Below, one piece after another: positions 52,358-61,428 of a DNA stretch of 64,000 nt. Within the stretch, counting starts at the first letter, position 1, and each line of letters opens with the position of its first letter. The translations under genes and the position numbers were made by a program. Origin of the DNA: Bdellovibrionales bacterium (GTDB lineage Bacteria > Bdellovibrionota > UBA1018 > CAIMNF01); the NCBI GenBank assembly GCA_947502835.1, contig CANNBJ010000003.1, positions 248,001 through 312,000 of the forward strand, given 5' to 3'. The notes under the pieces are model-generated. The model had not been told where the DNA came from. It did no database searches and saw only the letters and a list, made by a program, of their open reading frames with translations.

Positions 52358-53137
52358 GTGAGACTCGGCTATTTGGTCCTTTTCATCCTGCAGTGCGTAC
52401 CCCCGGTTCTTGCCTCCACAGTGGTCCTACCCGAGGATGAGGTGATTCTACCTCCTTTGTTGAATCGGGTGCGATCGGATCTGGGGGGGAATCCGGAGGG
52501 GGTGAATGTGAGGTCTGTGGGAGGTCCGGAGAGACGGGCGGTCTCGGGCGAGTGGTTTGATTATGGAGACACCCTGAGCCTCCCTGCCTCGGCCTCGTTT
52601 GAGGTCATTCAGAGTGAGGATTTTGCCTGGGTCGGGGGAGGGGTGTTCCAGGGAACGCTTGGAAATTACAAAAGGACCGGCACCTCGCTCACCCAATATG
52701 CGCTCTCCATGAAACGGGGATGGATCCGGGTCTGGATCAAACCGGGAAAGTTCGATTCTGTGGTCCGGATCGAGGGGAACGGGGATGCCTTTACGGCAAA
52801 AGATGCTGAATTTTGGCTTAATTTCAAGAGTAGGGCGACTGACATCTATGTGATTCGGGGGGAAGTGATTTCAAAGATCGCCGATCAGAGATTCGGCTCC
52901 GGTGTTTATGTGAGCCTGAAGACCGGCCAGAAAACCCCTTGGGCCCGCTCAGAGGGGTGGGCGGCCCCCGCAATGGAGGTGCCCATCGCTGCGTCCTACC
53001 CCGGATTTGTCCGCCTCTCTGGAGAGGTGGCCAAGGACTGGGAAGAGGGCAAAACGAAGGAGATTTTCGGAAACTTTCGGAAAAAGGGGTGGAGAAAGTT
53101 CCATCGGCTGACTCCGGATCAAAAAAAACGCCAATGA
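52358..53137 (+). CDS. Exported FecR-like protein
   Basis: A protein of 259 residues with a signal peptide (MRLGYLVLFILQCVPPVLAS). LSMKRGWIRVWIKPGKFDSV, RIEGNGDAFTAKDAEFWL and TDIYVIRGEVISK resemble the beta-strand pattern of FecR domains, here free in the periplasm rather than tied to a sigma factor. The basic C-terminus (RKKGWRKFHRLTPDQKKRQ) is unusual. The only suitable start is a GTG, with no clear ribosome site. tRNA-Pro follows. Confidence 0.6.
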   Translation: MRLGYLVLFILQCVPPVLASTVVLPEDEVILPPLLNRVRSDLGGNPEGVNVRSVGGPERRAVSGEWFDYGDTLSLPASASFEVIQSEDFAWVGGGVFQGTLGNYKRTGTSLTQYALSMKRGWIRVWIKPGKFDSVVRIEGNGDAFTAKDAEFWLNFKSRATDIYVIRGEVISKIADQRFGSGVYVSLKTGQKTPWARSEGWAAPAMEVPIAASYPGFVRLSGEVAKDWEEGKTKEIFGNFRKKGWRKFHRLTPDQKKRQ

Positions 53138-53143
53138 TTGGGC

Positions 53144-53172
53144 TTGCCGATTGGCCTCCCTTTGATTATGGT
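53144..53172 (+). promoter_or_regulatory. Promoter of tRNA-Pro
   Basis: TTGCCG (53144-53149) and TATGGT (53167-53172) are 17 bases apart and end 19 bases before the tRNA, a normal distance for a tRNA promoter. It lies just past the FecR-like gene. Confidence 0.5.
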
Positions 53173-53191
53173 TGGCCTTTGAAGAAATAGT

Positions 53192-53248
<57 letters not shown>

Positions 53249-53267
<19 letters not shown>

Positions 53268-53594
53268 TTCTTTTCCTTACTCACTTCCACCCAGATTAAA
53301 GTATTTCCCCGTTCCATCCAAAGGCTCCCGCTTCAGACAGTCCTCGGACTCTCGCATTCGCGATCGTCCTGCGGAACTCGCGTCAGCCTTTGGATGGAAC
53401 GGGGAGTTCATTTGAATCTGCATGGGGGGTAAGGGAGAGAATGGTCGAGTCGGAAGGGATGAGGACTCGCGTGAAACTCCCCGCGAGTTCGTTCACGAGG
53501 ACAGGATGGCCGAGTGTGCGGAGCGAACAAAAGTTCGCGAAGCCCGAAGGGTTCCGACCAGTATGGGAGGAACAATCCCGCCGGCTCGACCATT
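53249..53594. repeat. tRNA-Pro-linked palindromic array
   Basis: The tRNA 3' end and flank 53256-53280 recur inverted at 53429-53453 (22 of 25 bases). An exact 20-bp inverted pair 53307-53326/53385-53404 encloses a 58-base core (53327-53384). Then 53574-53594 is an exact 21-base direct copy of tRNA sequence 53249-53269. The segment 53454-53573 holds small hairpins (GCGAAC/GTTCGC; CGTGAA/TTCACG). A 168-codon open frame crosses the array but has no protein support. After 53595 nothing recognisable is seen until the next gene. Confidence 0.85.
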
Positions 53595-53666
53595 TTCTCC
53601 TCACTCCTTATGATTCTGGGTTCCGCACGCTCCATGCGAGCGCTTCCGAAAACGCCCGGGAAACAT

Positions 53667-54131
53667 TTACTTTAGCTCCTCTTCCACCCCGCACTCGAGC
53701 ATTTCAGCGCCATAATACGGATTCCGGAGGTCGCCCTTTGCTTGCAGCCAATAGGCCTTTTTCATGGGGCAATAGGCGAGGATCAGAAGAGGGGTTGACG
53801 CCTTTTTGGCTTGGCCCTTCACAACGCCCTTCATCTTCGGGAGCAGGAGATCCGAGAGTTTCTGGAAGCGATCGCGGAACTCCGCGATGCTCTTAGCCGA
53901 CTCGAGAGGTGAAGCGAGGGATGCCGCCTTGAGTTGTCCGGTTTTCGTGAGGGCCTGCGCGAGCTCTTTTCCTGCTGCCGGAACACCGGCAATCGAGTCC
54001 TTGGCGAGTGTGCTCTGGATGCTGAGGTAGGGGGCTACCCAAAGGGGGTGTGCCTCTGCGAAAGCGGGAGTCGTCACGGAAAGCAGGATGGCGGCGAGAA
54101 AACGAAAGGAGGCGGATTTCAAGGTCTTCAT
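53667..54131 (-). CDS. Exported DUF3347-like protein
   Basis: A protein of 154 residues with a signal peptide (MKTLKSASFRFLAAILLSVTTPAFA). The C-terminal AYCPMKKAYWLQ and NPYYGAEMLECG match the DUF3347 pattern, a periplasmic domain often found with metal-efflux (CusB-like) proteins. The Cys/Met residues could bind metal. It lies 24 bases downstream of another exported-protein gene on the same strand. A copper or silver role is a guess from the family. Confidence 0.7.
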   Translation of the reverse strand: MKTLKSASFRFLAAILLSVTTPAFAEAHPLWVAPYLSIQSTLAKDSIAGVPAAGKELAQALTKTGQLKAASLASPLESAKSIAEFRDRFQKLSDLLLPKMKGVVKGQAKKASTPLLILAYCPMKKAYWLQAKGDLRNPYYGAEMLECGVEEELK

Positions 54132-54155
54132 GATCCGGCAATCTTACCGGGCCGA

Positions 54156-55124
54156 TCACTTCTTGTAAAACCGGATTGCGCCGTTCAGATCCTGCTCGAT
54201 CTCCTGGAAGGAAAGCGCCTTCACTTCGGACTCGGAACCGATGCACTCAAGCCGGATCTGTCGGGGACTGTGGTTCCAGTTTCCGAAAACCAACTCCACG
54301 GTTTTGGATTCGGGCTTGGGGAGGTAGCCGAGGAATGCGAACTTCGAACCCTTCAGGTAGCGAGCGTTGATGGATTTTTCCTTTTGGGAAACCATCTGGC
54401 AGCGGCGTCCCACCATGAGAGAGGCATCGGTTTCTTCAGCATAGGCCTTGAGGTTGGCGCCGAAAAGAAGTTGGATCCCCGAGGTTCCCGGAAGGCCTGA
54501 GCCAAAAGCCGCATTGTAGCGAAAACCCTTCAGGTCCTTCAAGGTCAGAAGTTCGCGGGGGGAAATGCGTTTCTTCGTCTGGAGCTCCCGGATGGCATGG
54601 GGAACGCGGATGTTCAATTTGTGGCCGGAATAGGCTTCGAAATCGGCAACCGACCAAGCCTGGATGTTCGGATGGGAGCATCCGAGTTCCAGTCGCTGCA
54701 CGGGAGCGGTTCTTGAAACCAATTGAAGCTGGAGCGCCTCGTACTGGAATGCAATCAATCCGAGCTCAAAAACAACACCGGATTCAATCCGGGATCCGGG
54801 CGCCTGGCCAAGCACGGAGTTGTAGTAGGCATGACCCGCGGATTCGACGTGGGTAACATCGCGGACAAAACAGGCCCGGCCGAGTTTCGCTTCACCTGAG
54901 GCATTCAGGGCGATTCGAGAGGTGAAGGTAAGGCTCGGGCTCAGTTTGGTGGCTTTCGGGGAGGAGCTCAGGGTACGACCGATGCGTACGGGAGTGGCAT
55001 TTTTGAAGAGGTGGGAGAAGGGGATCTCGTTCTCGGCGCGATGTGCTGCCAGGGCGATGGAAGCAGGTGCAAGCATGCTGGCCATCAGCACAATCAAACT
55101 CGTCGATGCAATCTGCTTTCCCAT
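54156..55124 (-). CDS. Exported protein of unknown function
   Basis: A protein of 322 residues with a signal peptide (MGKQIASTSLIVLMASMLAPA). The sequence appears to be two related halves: LGRACFVRDV...HVESAGHAYYNSVLG with LELGCSHP, and VGRRCQMVSQKEKSINARYLKG with IRLECIGS, each with a paired cysteine pattern. This suggests an internal duplication of a disulfide-bonded beta domain. No known family recognised. A sigma-54-like element lies just upstream. Confidence 0.6.
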   Translation of the reverse strand: MGKQIASTSLIVLMASMLAPASIALAAHRAENEIPFSHLFKNATPVRIGRTLSSSPKATKLSPSLTFTSRIALNASGEAKLGRACFVRDVTHVESAGHAYYNSVLGQAPGSRIESGVVFELGLIAFQYEALQLQLVSRTAPVQRLELGCSHPNIQAWSVADFEAYSGHKLNIRVPHAIRELQTKKRISPRELLTLKDLKGFRYNAAFGSGLPGTSGIQLLFGANLKAYAEETDASLMVGRRCQMVSQKEKSINARYLKGSKFAFLGYLPKPESKTVELVFGNWNHSPRQIRLECIGSESEVKALSFQEIEQDLNGAIRFYKK

Positions 55125-55135
55125 ACCCTGAAGAG

Positions 55136-55151
55136 AGCAGGGTCCGTGCCA
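55136..55151 (-). promoter_or_regulatory. Sigma-54-like promoter element
   Basis: On the minus strand CTGGCACG, four bases and CTGCT keep GG and GC exactly ten bases apart, as in -24/-12 promoters (consensus TGGCACG-N4-TTGCW). The start of transcription would fall at about 55126, only two bases before the ATG, which argues for caution. Confidence 0.35.
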
Positions 55152-55276
55152 GCCAAAATGCGCTAAAGCACTTCCCATCTCGAAATGACCAAAAACTCGT
55201 CACTTTCAGGAAAAACTGTCCAGATTTTAGTCAATCAAGGGCGGGATTCCGGAGGAGCTTCGCGGCCCGGTGCGCG

Positions 55277-56773
55277 CTAAAAGGCGCGCTTTCTCTTGGA
55301 GGAGGGAAGGATGTTCAACATCTCACGGTATTTCGCAACGGTTCTCCTTGCGATGTCCACGTTGTCTTTCGCAAGAAGATCCACGATCTGCTGATCGGAG
55401 AGTGGTTTTTTCGGATCCTCCCGCGTGACCAGCTGTTTGATTTTTTCTTTCACAGCCGAGCTCGCGAGCGCGTCACTTCCGTCACTCGAATTGATGCTCG
55501 AATTGAAGAAATACTTCAGCTCGAAGGTGCCTACGGGTGTGTGCACGTACTTGTTTGTCGTGACCCGGGAAATGGTCGACTCATGCATTCCCACATCCGA
55601 TGCGATGTCCTTGAGAACCATGGGTTTCAAGAATTGGCTGCCTTTTTCAAAGAAATCCCGCTGTCGGGCCAAAACCGCCTCCGTTACCCTGTAGATCGTT
55701 TTCTGCCGGTTTTGGATGGAGCGAATCAACCAGAGTGCGGCACGGAGTTTTTCCTGGACGTATTCCTTGGTTTTTCCACCGGATGCTTTTCCTTCGGCGG
55801 CCTCTTTTTGAACGATGCTCTTGTAGTAGCTTGAGACCCGAAGCCGAGGAATGCCATCGTCGTTCATGTGGATGACGTACTGATTTCCCACTTTTTGAAT
55901 GTAGATATCCGGCTGGATGTACTGTGTGTCGGGTTGGGTGAACAGGCTTCCCGGACGCGGCTCGAATTCATGGATGATTTTTTGCGCTTCCACCACTTGC
56001 TCAATGGGAGCGTTCAGGGCTTTTGCTATGGCCGGGATGTTGTGCTTTTCGAGATCCGCCATGTGTTCGTCGATGATTTTTTCGACCAAAGGCTGTCGAG
56101 GGTTCAGGAGGCGGGCCTGGACATGGAGACACTCTTTCAGGCTTCTTGATCCGATCCCGAGCGGGTCGAAGTTCTGGATCATTTTCAGGATCTCCTCGGC
56201 ATCTTCGGGGTCGATACCGGCCTGCGATGCAAGAGCATTCAGGTCCCCCTCAAAATAGCCATCATCGTTCAAGCTTGCGATGATGAGCTGGGCCAGACGC
56301 TGCTCGTTCTCCATCAGGTTCAGCATGGAGAGCTGCCATTGGAGATGCTCTTCCAGCGAGGATGTCTTGGTCAGGGTGTTTTCGTAGGTCGGGGTTTCAT
56401 CCGAAGTTTCCTTCATGGAAGGGGCGCTTCCGGAGCCTTCGTTGAAATCCTCAAGATAGGCGTCCCAATTCACATCATCCTTGCCCTTCAGCATTTGCTC
56501 CTCGGGCACGGGATCCTTCACCTGGGATGCCTCATCGGCTTGCTGCTGGATTTCGGGATCGAAGGTTTCTCCATCCGCAGCAGTCTCGAGATTGTCTTGC
56601 GGGGCATCGCCCTCACCCGCCTCTTCAAGAACGGGGTTTTCCGTGAGCTCCTGGTTGATGAGTTCCGCCAGTTCCATGTGATTCAGTTGCAGGAGTTTGA
56701 TCGCCTGCTGGAGCTGCGGGGTCATCACGAGGTTCTGACCGAGTTTCAGTCCTTGTTTGAGTTGAATGCCCAT
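55277..56773 (-). CDS. rpoN: RNA polymerase sigma-54 factor
   Basis: A protein of 498 residues. Region I is Gln/Leu rich (LKLGQNLVMTPQLQQAIKLLQLNH). An acidic region II follows (about 60-130). The core-binding and HTH regions come next, and the RpoN box reads ARRTVAKYRE, with the last residues basic (SSKRKRAF). It directs -24/-12 promoters with AAA+ activators. It sits downstream of lptB, a common arrangement in proteobacteria. Confidence 0.97.
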   Translation of the reverse strand: MGIQLKQGLKLGQNLVMTPQLQQAIKLLQLNHMELAELINQELTENPVLEEAGEGDAPQDNLETAADGETFDPEIQQQADEASQVKDPVPEEQMLKGKDDVNWDAYLEDFNEGSGSAPSMKETSDETPTYENTLTKTSSLEEHLQWQLSMLNLMENEQRLAQLIIASLNDDGYFEGDLNALASQAGIDPEDAEEILKMIQNFDPLGIGSRSLKECLHVQARLLNPRQPLVEKIIDEHMADLEKHNIPAIAKALNAPIEQVVEAQKIIHEFEPRPGSLFTQPDTQYIQPDIYIQKVGNQYVIHMNDDGIPRLRVSSYYKSIVQKEAAEGKASGGKTKEYVQEKLRAALWLIRSIQNRQKTIYRVTEAVLARQRDFFEKGSQFLKPMVLKDIASDVGMHESTISRVTTNKYVHTPVGTFELKYFFNSSINSSDGSDALASSAVKEKIKQLVTREDPKKPLSDQQIVDLLAKDNVDIARRTVAKYREMLNILPSSKRKRAF

Positions 56774-56845
56774 GGTTTCATTCTACTGGCTTTGGCCCGT
56801 TCTTTGCACAAAATAACGAAGGAGCCTTGGTTAAACTGATTTGAT

Positions 56846-57613
56846 TTAAAAACGAAAGTTTTCTCCGAGGTATTTCTCCCGGGCAGCCTTTGAGTTGGCG
56901 ATCTGCGCGGGAGTGCCCTGCTCGAAAATGACTCCGTCCGAGAGGATGCAGCCCCAGTCGCAAATGGAGAGCGTCTCGCGGACGTTGTGATCGGTGATCA
57001 GAACTCCGATATTCTTGTTTTTCAAGGTCAGGATCATCTTCTGGATGTCGGCCACGGCAAGGGGGTCCACGCCTGCGAAGGGCTCATCCAGAAGGATGAA
57101 GGCGGGATCGAGCGCGAGGGCGCGGGCGACCTCCACTCGACGGCGCTCTCCTCCGGAAAGCGTGTAGGCTTCCTGCTTCGAGACTGCATTGAGATTGAAT
57201 TCGTCGAGCAGGCCCTGGAGCCTGATTTTCCGCTCGGAGGGTGTGAGATTCCTGGTTTCAAGGGTTGCAAGGATGTTCTCCTCGACCGAGAGCTTCCGGA
57301 ATACGGACGGCTCTTGCGGGAGATAGGCGATGCCCACCTGTGCCCGCTGGTGCATCTTCCAGCCTGTGATGTCGCGATCATCCAGCTGGACATCTCCCTC
57401 GTCCGGGGCGATGAGGCCTGTGATCATGTAGAAGGTCGTTGTCTTTCCGGCACCATTCAATCCGAGCAGCCCCACAACCTGGCCCGAGTGAACCTCGAGC
57501 GTCACCCCGCGGACAATGGGGCGTCCCTGATAGGCCTTCATCAGGCCTCGCGCCCGCAATTTCCGGGTGGGACCTTTAGCGATTTGTTGGGGGGCTTGTG
57601 TTGTAGATTGCAT
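56846..57613 (-). CDS. lptB: LPS export ABC transporter ATP-binding protein
   Basis: A protein of 255 residues. Walker A GLNGAGKTT, the Q-loop AYLPQEPSVFRKLSVEEN (an LptB hallmark), signature LSGGERRRVEVARAL, Walker B FILLDEPFAGVDP and the switch His in LITDHNVRETL are all present. It powers extraction of LPS from the inner membrane with LptFG. The ATG at 57613 lies 38 bases inside the upstream LptC/LptA-type gene. A frame extending to 58012 belongs to another strand context and is rejected. Confidence 0.95.
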   Translation of the reverse strand: MQSTTQAPQQIAKGPTRKLRARGLMKAYQGRPIVRGVTLEVHSGQVVGLLGLNGAGKTTTFYMITGLIAPDEGDVQLDDRDITGWKMHQRAQVGIAYLPQEPSVFRKLSVEENILATLETRNLTPSERKIRLQGLLDEFNLNAVSKQEAYTLSGGERRRVEVARALALDPAFILLDEPFAGVDPLAVADIQKMILTLKNKNIGVLITDHNVRETLSICDWGCILSDGVIFEQGTPAQIANSKAAREKYLGENFRF

Positions 57614-58670
57614 TGCTCCGTGTGACCTCCACCCTTTCCGAATTCCGGTTGTAGGTGATTGTATCGCCGGTGACTGTATCACGATCCTGATAGAGCTGTG
57701 GAAATTCCGAAAGGGTGATTTCGTTTTCCTTGACGCGGTAAATGCCGCGGCCGCCCGAACCCTGGGTGCTGCTGGACGGATCCCCGAGGTTCTCAAAAAA
57801 CACGTCCTGAAGAGCGAGGATCTCCCGGATCTCCTGTCCGGTGCGCAGCTTGATTTCCATGCGTCTTGATTTGAGAAAAAGTCCCGGATCCGTGGCCACG
57901 ACGAATTGCCGTTCGATGATCCTCGTATCGTCCATCCAAAACTCCAGAGTTTGTTTGGATTGGACGAGATCGCAGTGATCCGAGACCACCTCGAGGGTGC
58001 GTGCGCCGCCAAGGCGAACTTTCACCTTGCTCAGGAGCCGCAGGGTCGAGTCGGCCCCCGAGTAGGTCAGTCCCATGGACTCGAAAAAAAGCGGGGAGGC
58101 AAGATTGGTTTTCTTTCCGCGGGCCTGCTCATTCACCGGAATTTCCAAGCGAAGCGCAGGTCGCAAATCAAGAATGGCGCGCTCGGATTCCACCACGGCG
58201 CCCCCCTTGAAACGGCTCACCACCGAACCGATGAACGTGACTTGGGACTTCACGAGGTCGTAGAGCGCCTCGGCGGAGGTGATTTCCGTTCCTTCCTCCA
58301 AATAGACCTTCGCCTCGCGGATGTGTGCGATCTGGCTCTCCTGGTAGAGGTTGGTCCGTTTCGCGATCAGTTTGAATCTTGGGCTGCCGTTCTCGGTGGA
58401 ATACAAAACCCCGTCCCGGGCGGAATAGGTGGGGGCAATGCTTCGAAGAAACGGCACGGAGGCGAGCGTTTCGGGATCGTTCCTCAAGAATCCAAGCAAA
58501 TCCTTGGGGTGGATGACCCTCATGCCGGTGAAATCCTCCTCAAGCGAGGAGGGGGACAGGAGCAGGAGGTGGGCTACGAAAAAAAAGAAGAGTCCAATCA
58601 ACAAAAAGGATTGGTACTGCGAATTCTTGGACCATTTGATCGTTCGTGACACCAAAAGAGAGTATTGCAT
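57576..58670 (-). CDS. LptC/LptA-type LPS transport protein (possible fusion)
   Basis: A protein of 364 residues. One membrane segment (about 20-42) is followed by an LptC-like beta-jellyroll region (about 60-190, with [19 protein letters not shown] and [17 protein letters not shown]). A second LptA/OstA-like region covers about 190-355 and ends in [19 protein letters not shown], typical of LptA. The length is nearly twice that of LptC alone and close to LptC plus LptA. It would form the periplasmic LPS bridge with LptB, whose gene overlaps its 3' end. Divergent from rpsU by 60 bases. Confidence 0.7.
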   Translation of the reverse strand: MQYSLLVSRTIKWSKNSQYQSFLLIGLFFFFVAHLLLLSPSSLEEDFTGMRVIHPKDLLGFLRNDPETLASVPFLRSIAPTYSARDGVLYSTENGSPRFKLIAKRTNLYQESQIAHIREAKVYLEEGTEITSAEALYDLVKSQVTFIGSVVSRFKGGAVVESERAILDLRPALRLEIPVNEQARGKKTNLASPLFFESMGLTYSGADSTLRLLSKVKVRLGGARTLEVVSDHCDLVQSKQTLEFWMDDTRIIERQFVVATDPGLFLKSRRMEIKLRTGQEIREILALQDVFFENLGDPSSSTQGSGGRGIYRVKENEITLSEFPQLYQDRDTVTGDTITYNRNSERVEVTRSNAIYNTSPPTNR

Positions 58671-58730
58671 CTTTTGCCCCGCGCGTGTATCCCTAAAGCT
58701 TCAAAATCCCATAAGAAAGGGGGTGAAATC

Positions 58731-58946
58731 ATGCCAGGAATCGTAATTCGTGAAGGGGACTCTTTTGAGGCCGCCCTGAAGCGTTTCAAAAAGCAGGTCG
58801 AGAAGGCAGGCGTTCTTGCGGAAGTCCGCAAGCGCGAGGCATTCGAAAAGCCCTCTGTGAAACGGAAAAAGAAAGACATCGCTGCGCGCAAAAACCGCTT
58901 CAAGCGCGGGTACAGCAGCCGCCCCTCCAAGAAGTCGTCGTACTGA
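58731..58946 (+). CDS. rpsU: 30S ribosomal protein S21
   Basis: A protein of 71 residues. [25 protein letters not shown] and the basic [16 protein letters not shown] tail identify S21, which helps mRNA binding to 16S rRNA. A strong ribosome site (GGGGGTG) precedes the ATG. It is the first gene of the macromolecular synthesis operon, with a strong terminator directly after it. Confidence 0.96.
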   Translation: MPGIVIREGDSFEAALKRFKKQVEKAGVLAEVRKREAFEKPSVKRKKKDIAARKNRFKRGYSSRPSKKSSY

Positions 58947-58968
58947 GGACGGGAATTGATTTTCAACA

Positions 58969-59002
58969 AGCGGCCCTCCGGTTCGGGGGGCCGCTTTTTT
59001 TT
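58969..59002 (+). terminator. Strong terminator/attenuator between rpsU and yqeY
   Basis: The stem AGCGGCCC/GGGCCGCT (58969-58976 with 58988-58995) is followed by eight T residues. It would let rpsU be made in excess over dnaG and rpoD, as known in other macromolecular synthesis operons. Confidence 0.9.
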
Positions 59003-59049
59003 GGCTTTTTTCAACTAAAAAAAGCGCAAGTCTGATAGGCTCGTGGGCC

Positions 59050-59499
59050 ATGCCAAGCCTAAAAGAGATCAATCAGGAAAACATGAAAGTTGCGATGAAG
59101 TCGGGGGACAAGACCACGCTTCAGTTTTCGCGGAATCTCCATGCTGCAATCCGGAAGCGTGAGATTGATGACCGCAAGGATCTTGAAGAGGGAGAGATCC
59201 AAAAGTTGATCGGGACCCTGCTCAAGCAGCGTGAGGAGTCGATCGTTCAGTTCCGCTCGGGTGGACGCGAGGATCTTGCATCAGCCGAAGAGGCGGAGGC
59301 GAAGTATCTTCGTCAGTTCATGCCTGCCCAGCTTTCGGCCGATGAGTTGAAGCCCATTGTTGCCGCAGCCGTAACGGAGTCCGGGGCAAAAGACGCAAAA
59401 GACCTCGGAAAGGTGATGAAGATCCTGCTTCCGAAGGTTCAGGGCAAGGCCGATGGAAAACTGGTCAATCAACTGGTTCGCGAAGCTTTGGGTGGATAG
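59050..59499 (+). CDS. yqeY: GatB/YqeY domain protein
   Basis: A protein of 149 residues. MKSGDKTTLQFSRNLHAAIRKREIDDRK and REESIVQFRSGGREDLASAEEAE form the helical YqeY domain. FMPAQLSADELKPIV and the tail LVNQLVREALGG complete it. It is related to the tRNA-binding tail of GatB, but its own job is not well defined. Its place between rpsU and dnaG is common in many bacteria. Confidence 0.93.
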   Translation: MPSLKEINQENMKVAMKSGDKTTLQFSRNLHAAIRKREIDDRKDLEEGEIQKLIGTLLKQREESIVQFRSGGREDLASAEEAEAKYLRQFMPAQLSADELKPIVAAAVTESGAKDAKDLGKVMKILLPKVQGKADGKLVNQLVREALGG

Positions 59500-59505
59500 A
59501 AGGAT

Positions 59506-61428
59506 TTGAAGTCAAAAGGGCGTTTCAGTGCCGAGTGGATCTCCTCGCTGAAGACCGCGGTTTCCCTTGTGGAGATCGTGGGGGAGAACGTCGAGCTCAG
59601 GAAGACCGGAAACCGGTTCATGGGGCGCTGCCCTTTTCATGGAGATCGTTCGCCGTCATTCTCCGTCAATGCCGAGTTTTACTATTGTTTCGGGTGCAAG
59701 GAGACGGGGGATGCGATTTCCTTCCAGATGAAGCTCCACGGACTCAGTTTTGAGGAGGCCTGCGAGGATTTGGCCGAAAAGGCAAAGATTCCGCTCCCGG
59801 AGGGTACAGCACTTTCGAGTGAGGAGGAGCGGGCGTTTGCCCTGAAGCGGCAGAGAGTGCAGAAAGCCGCGCGATTGAATTATTTTGCCGCCCTCAATTT
59901 TTACCATCAGAATTTGGTCCGTGGCTCGGGCTCTCCGATGTTCGAAGAAGCGCGTGAGTATTTGAAAAAACGCGGAATCAATGCCGCCACGACCGAGAAG
60001 TTCCAGATCGGAATCGCGGGACCCGGCTACGAGGGGCTTACCCGGTTCTTGTCCGACGCAAAGGCGCCTCTGGATCTTGCGCGGGAGTTCGGACTGATCC
60101 GGGCGTCGCAAAAGCAAGCGGGGGATTATGATTTCTTTCGCGAGCGGCTCCTGTTTCCGTTGATTGACATCCGAGGAAGGGTCACCGGATTCGGCGGTCG
60201 AATCATGCCCTCTGCCGAGGCCCGGCCGCAAGAAGTGAAACTTCCCAAATACTTGAACTCCGCCGAAAGCGAGTTGTTCCAGAAGTCGAAATTCCTTTAT
60301 GGACTGTACCAGGCAAAGCTTGCCATCCGCGAGTCCGAGTGTGCGATTGTGGTGGAGGGATACTTCGATGTGATTTCCCTTCATCAGGCCGGGATCGAAA
60401 ATGTGGTGGCTCCCTGCGGGACTTCGCTCACGGAGGATCACCTGAAGACCCTGGGGAGGATCGCAAAAAAGATCATCGTCTTTTTCGATCAGGACGAGGC
60501 GGGGATTTCTGCAACCCGAAAGTCGATGGAGATGGCGCTCAAGACCGGTGTCCTGCTTTACGGGATCCGTTTTGACAGCACTCTGGATCCGGATGAGTTT
60601 CTGCTTGCGGATCCAAAAGGCAATCTTGAGAAACTGAGAGGCTGGATTGATTCGGCGACTCCTCTGCTCGATTCGTCGATTGAGCGGATTTTTTCCGAAA
60701 GTGAAAACAACCTTGAAGCGAGATCCCAGGCGATCAAGACAGCGGTCGGCTGGCTTGCGTCCTTTGGGGATCCGGTCGGGCGATCGGTTCGGGTTTCCCA
60801 ACTCATGGAGCGGTGGAGGGTGCCGCGCGAGGCTCTTGGGATGCTTGCGCCAGAGTCGGGAGTGCGCGGGCCGGCGCGGGCAGGACCGCCCCCAGGCCGC
60901 CCCCCTCGGGAACCGTCTCCCGCCCCCTCAGCCCATCGGCGAAGGCCCATTCCCGTTTCAGATCGCCAGCTGCTCCAGTTCTTTGTGAAATTCTCGAAAT
61001 TCGGGAAGTTTTTCTTGATGGCGCGTCAGGAGCTGCATGAAAAAAATACACTCCCTGACTTGTTTGATGACACCGAAGTGCGCCAGTGGGTGAAGGGACT
61101 CTCCGAGGATCCCGCGGGAATTCCGCGGCTTGCTCATGCTCCTGAGAGTGTGATTCAAGGAGAAGTTTCTCAGGAATTACGGTCTGTTATTATGGAAGGT
61201 CTCCTGCAGGAACCCGTTGCAGGCGAGGAGCAGGTGCTGAGCGGACTCTTGAAGCGCGCGGTGTTTAAGGCTTGGGTACGATTCTCGCATGAACTGAAGG
61301 CAGAAATGGTTGCGGCCGATTCGCGCCAAGATATCGAAAAATTTAGGGAATTGTCCGAACAATTCCTTGACCTGCAAAGAAAATTAAAGGAATTTGAAGA
61401 TTCTTATGTCTCAGGAAAAACCGACTAA
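59506..61428 (+). CDS. dnaG: DNA primase
   Basis: A protein of 640 residues that makes RNA primers at the replication fork. The zinc domain has CPFH...CFGC (about 45-66), and the TOPRIM fold has [15 protein letters not shown] and FFDQDEAG. A proline-rich linker ([20 protein letters not shown], about 455-475) leads to the DnaB-binding C-terminal helices. The start is a TTG just after AGAAGGA; no better start is in frame. Its 3' end overlaps rpoD by 23 bases. Confidence 0.95.
   Translation: MKSKGRFSAEWISSLKTAVSLVEIVGENVELRKTGNRFMGRCPFHGDRSPSFSVNAEFYYCFGCKETGDAISFQMKLHGLSFEEACEDLAEKAKIPLPEGTALSSEEERAFALKRQRVQKAARLNYFAALNFYHQNLVRGSGSPMFEEAREYLKKRGINAATTEKFQIGIAGPGYEGLTRFLSDAKAPLDLAREFGLIRASQKQAGDYDFFRERLLFPLIDIRGRVTGFGGRIMPSAEARPQEVKLPKYLNSAESELFQKSKFLYGLYQAKLAIRESECAIVVEGYFDVISLHQAGIENVVAPCGTSLTEDHLKTLGRIAKKIIVFFDQDEAGISATRKSMEMALKTGVLLYGIRFDSTLDPDEFLLADPKGNLEKLRGWIDSATPLLDSSIERIFSESENNLEARSQAIKTAVGWLASFGDPVGRSVRVSQLMERWRVPREALGMLAPESGVRGPARAGPPPGRPPREPSPAPSAHRRRPIPVSDRQLLQFFVKFSKFGKFFLMARQELHEKNTLPDLFDDTEVRQWVKGLSEDPAGIPRLAHAPESVIQGEVSQELRSVIMEGLLQEPVAGEEQVLSGLLKRAVFKAWVRFSHELKAEMVAADSRQDIEKFRELSEQFLDLQRKLKEFEDSYVSGKTD

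Noticed and set aside
53501-53521. Pseudo-tRNA-Ser fragment (GGATGGCCGAGTG resembles a tRNA-Ser D-arm region)
   Set aside because: No matching acceptor, anticodon or T-arm can be folded around it.
53390-53896. 168-codon plus-strand frame across the tRNA-Pro array
   Set aside because: It crosses the palindromes and runs antisense to the DUF3347 gene, with no recognisable protein features.
56846-58012. 388-residue version of LptB
   Set aside because: The extra N-terminus lies inside the LptC/LptA-type gene in another frame and matches nothing in the family.
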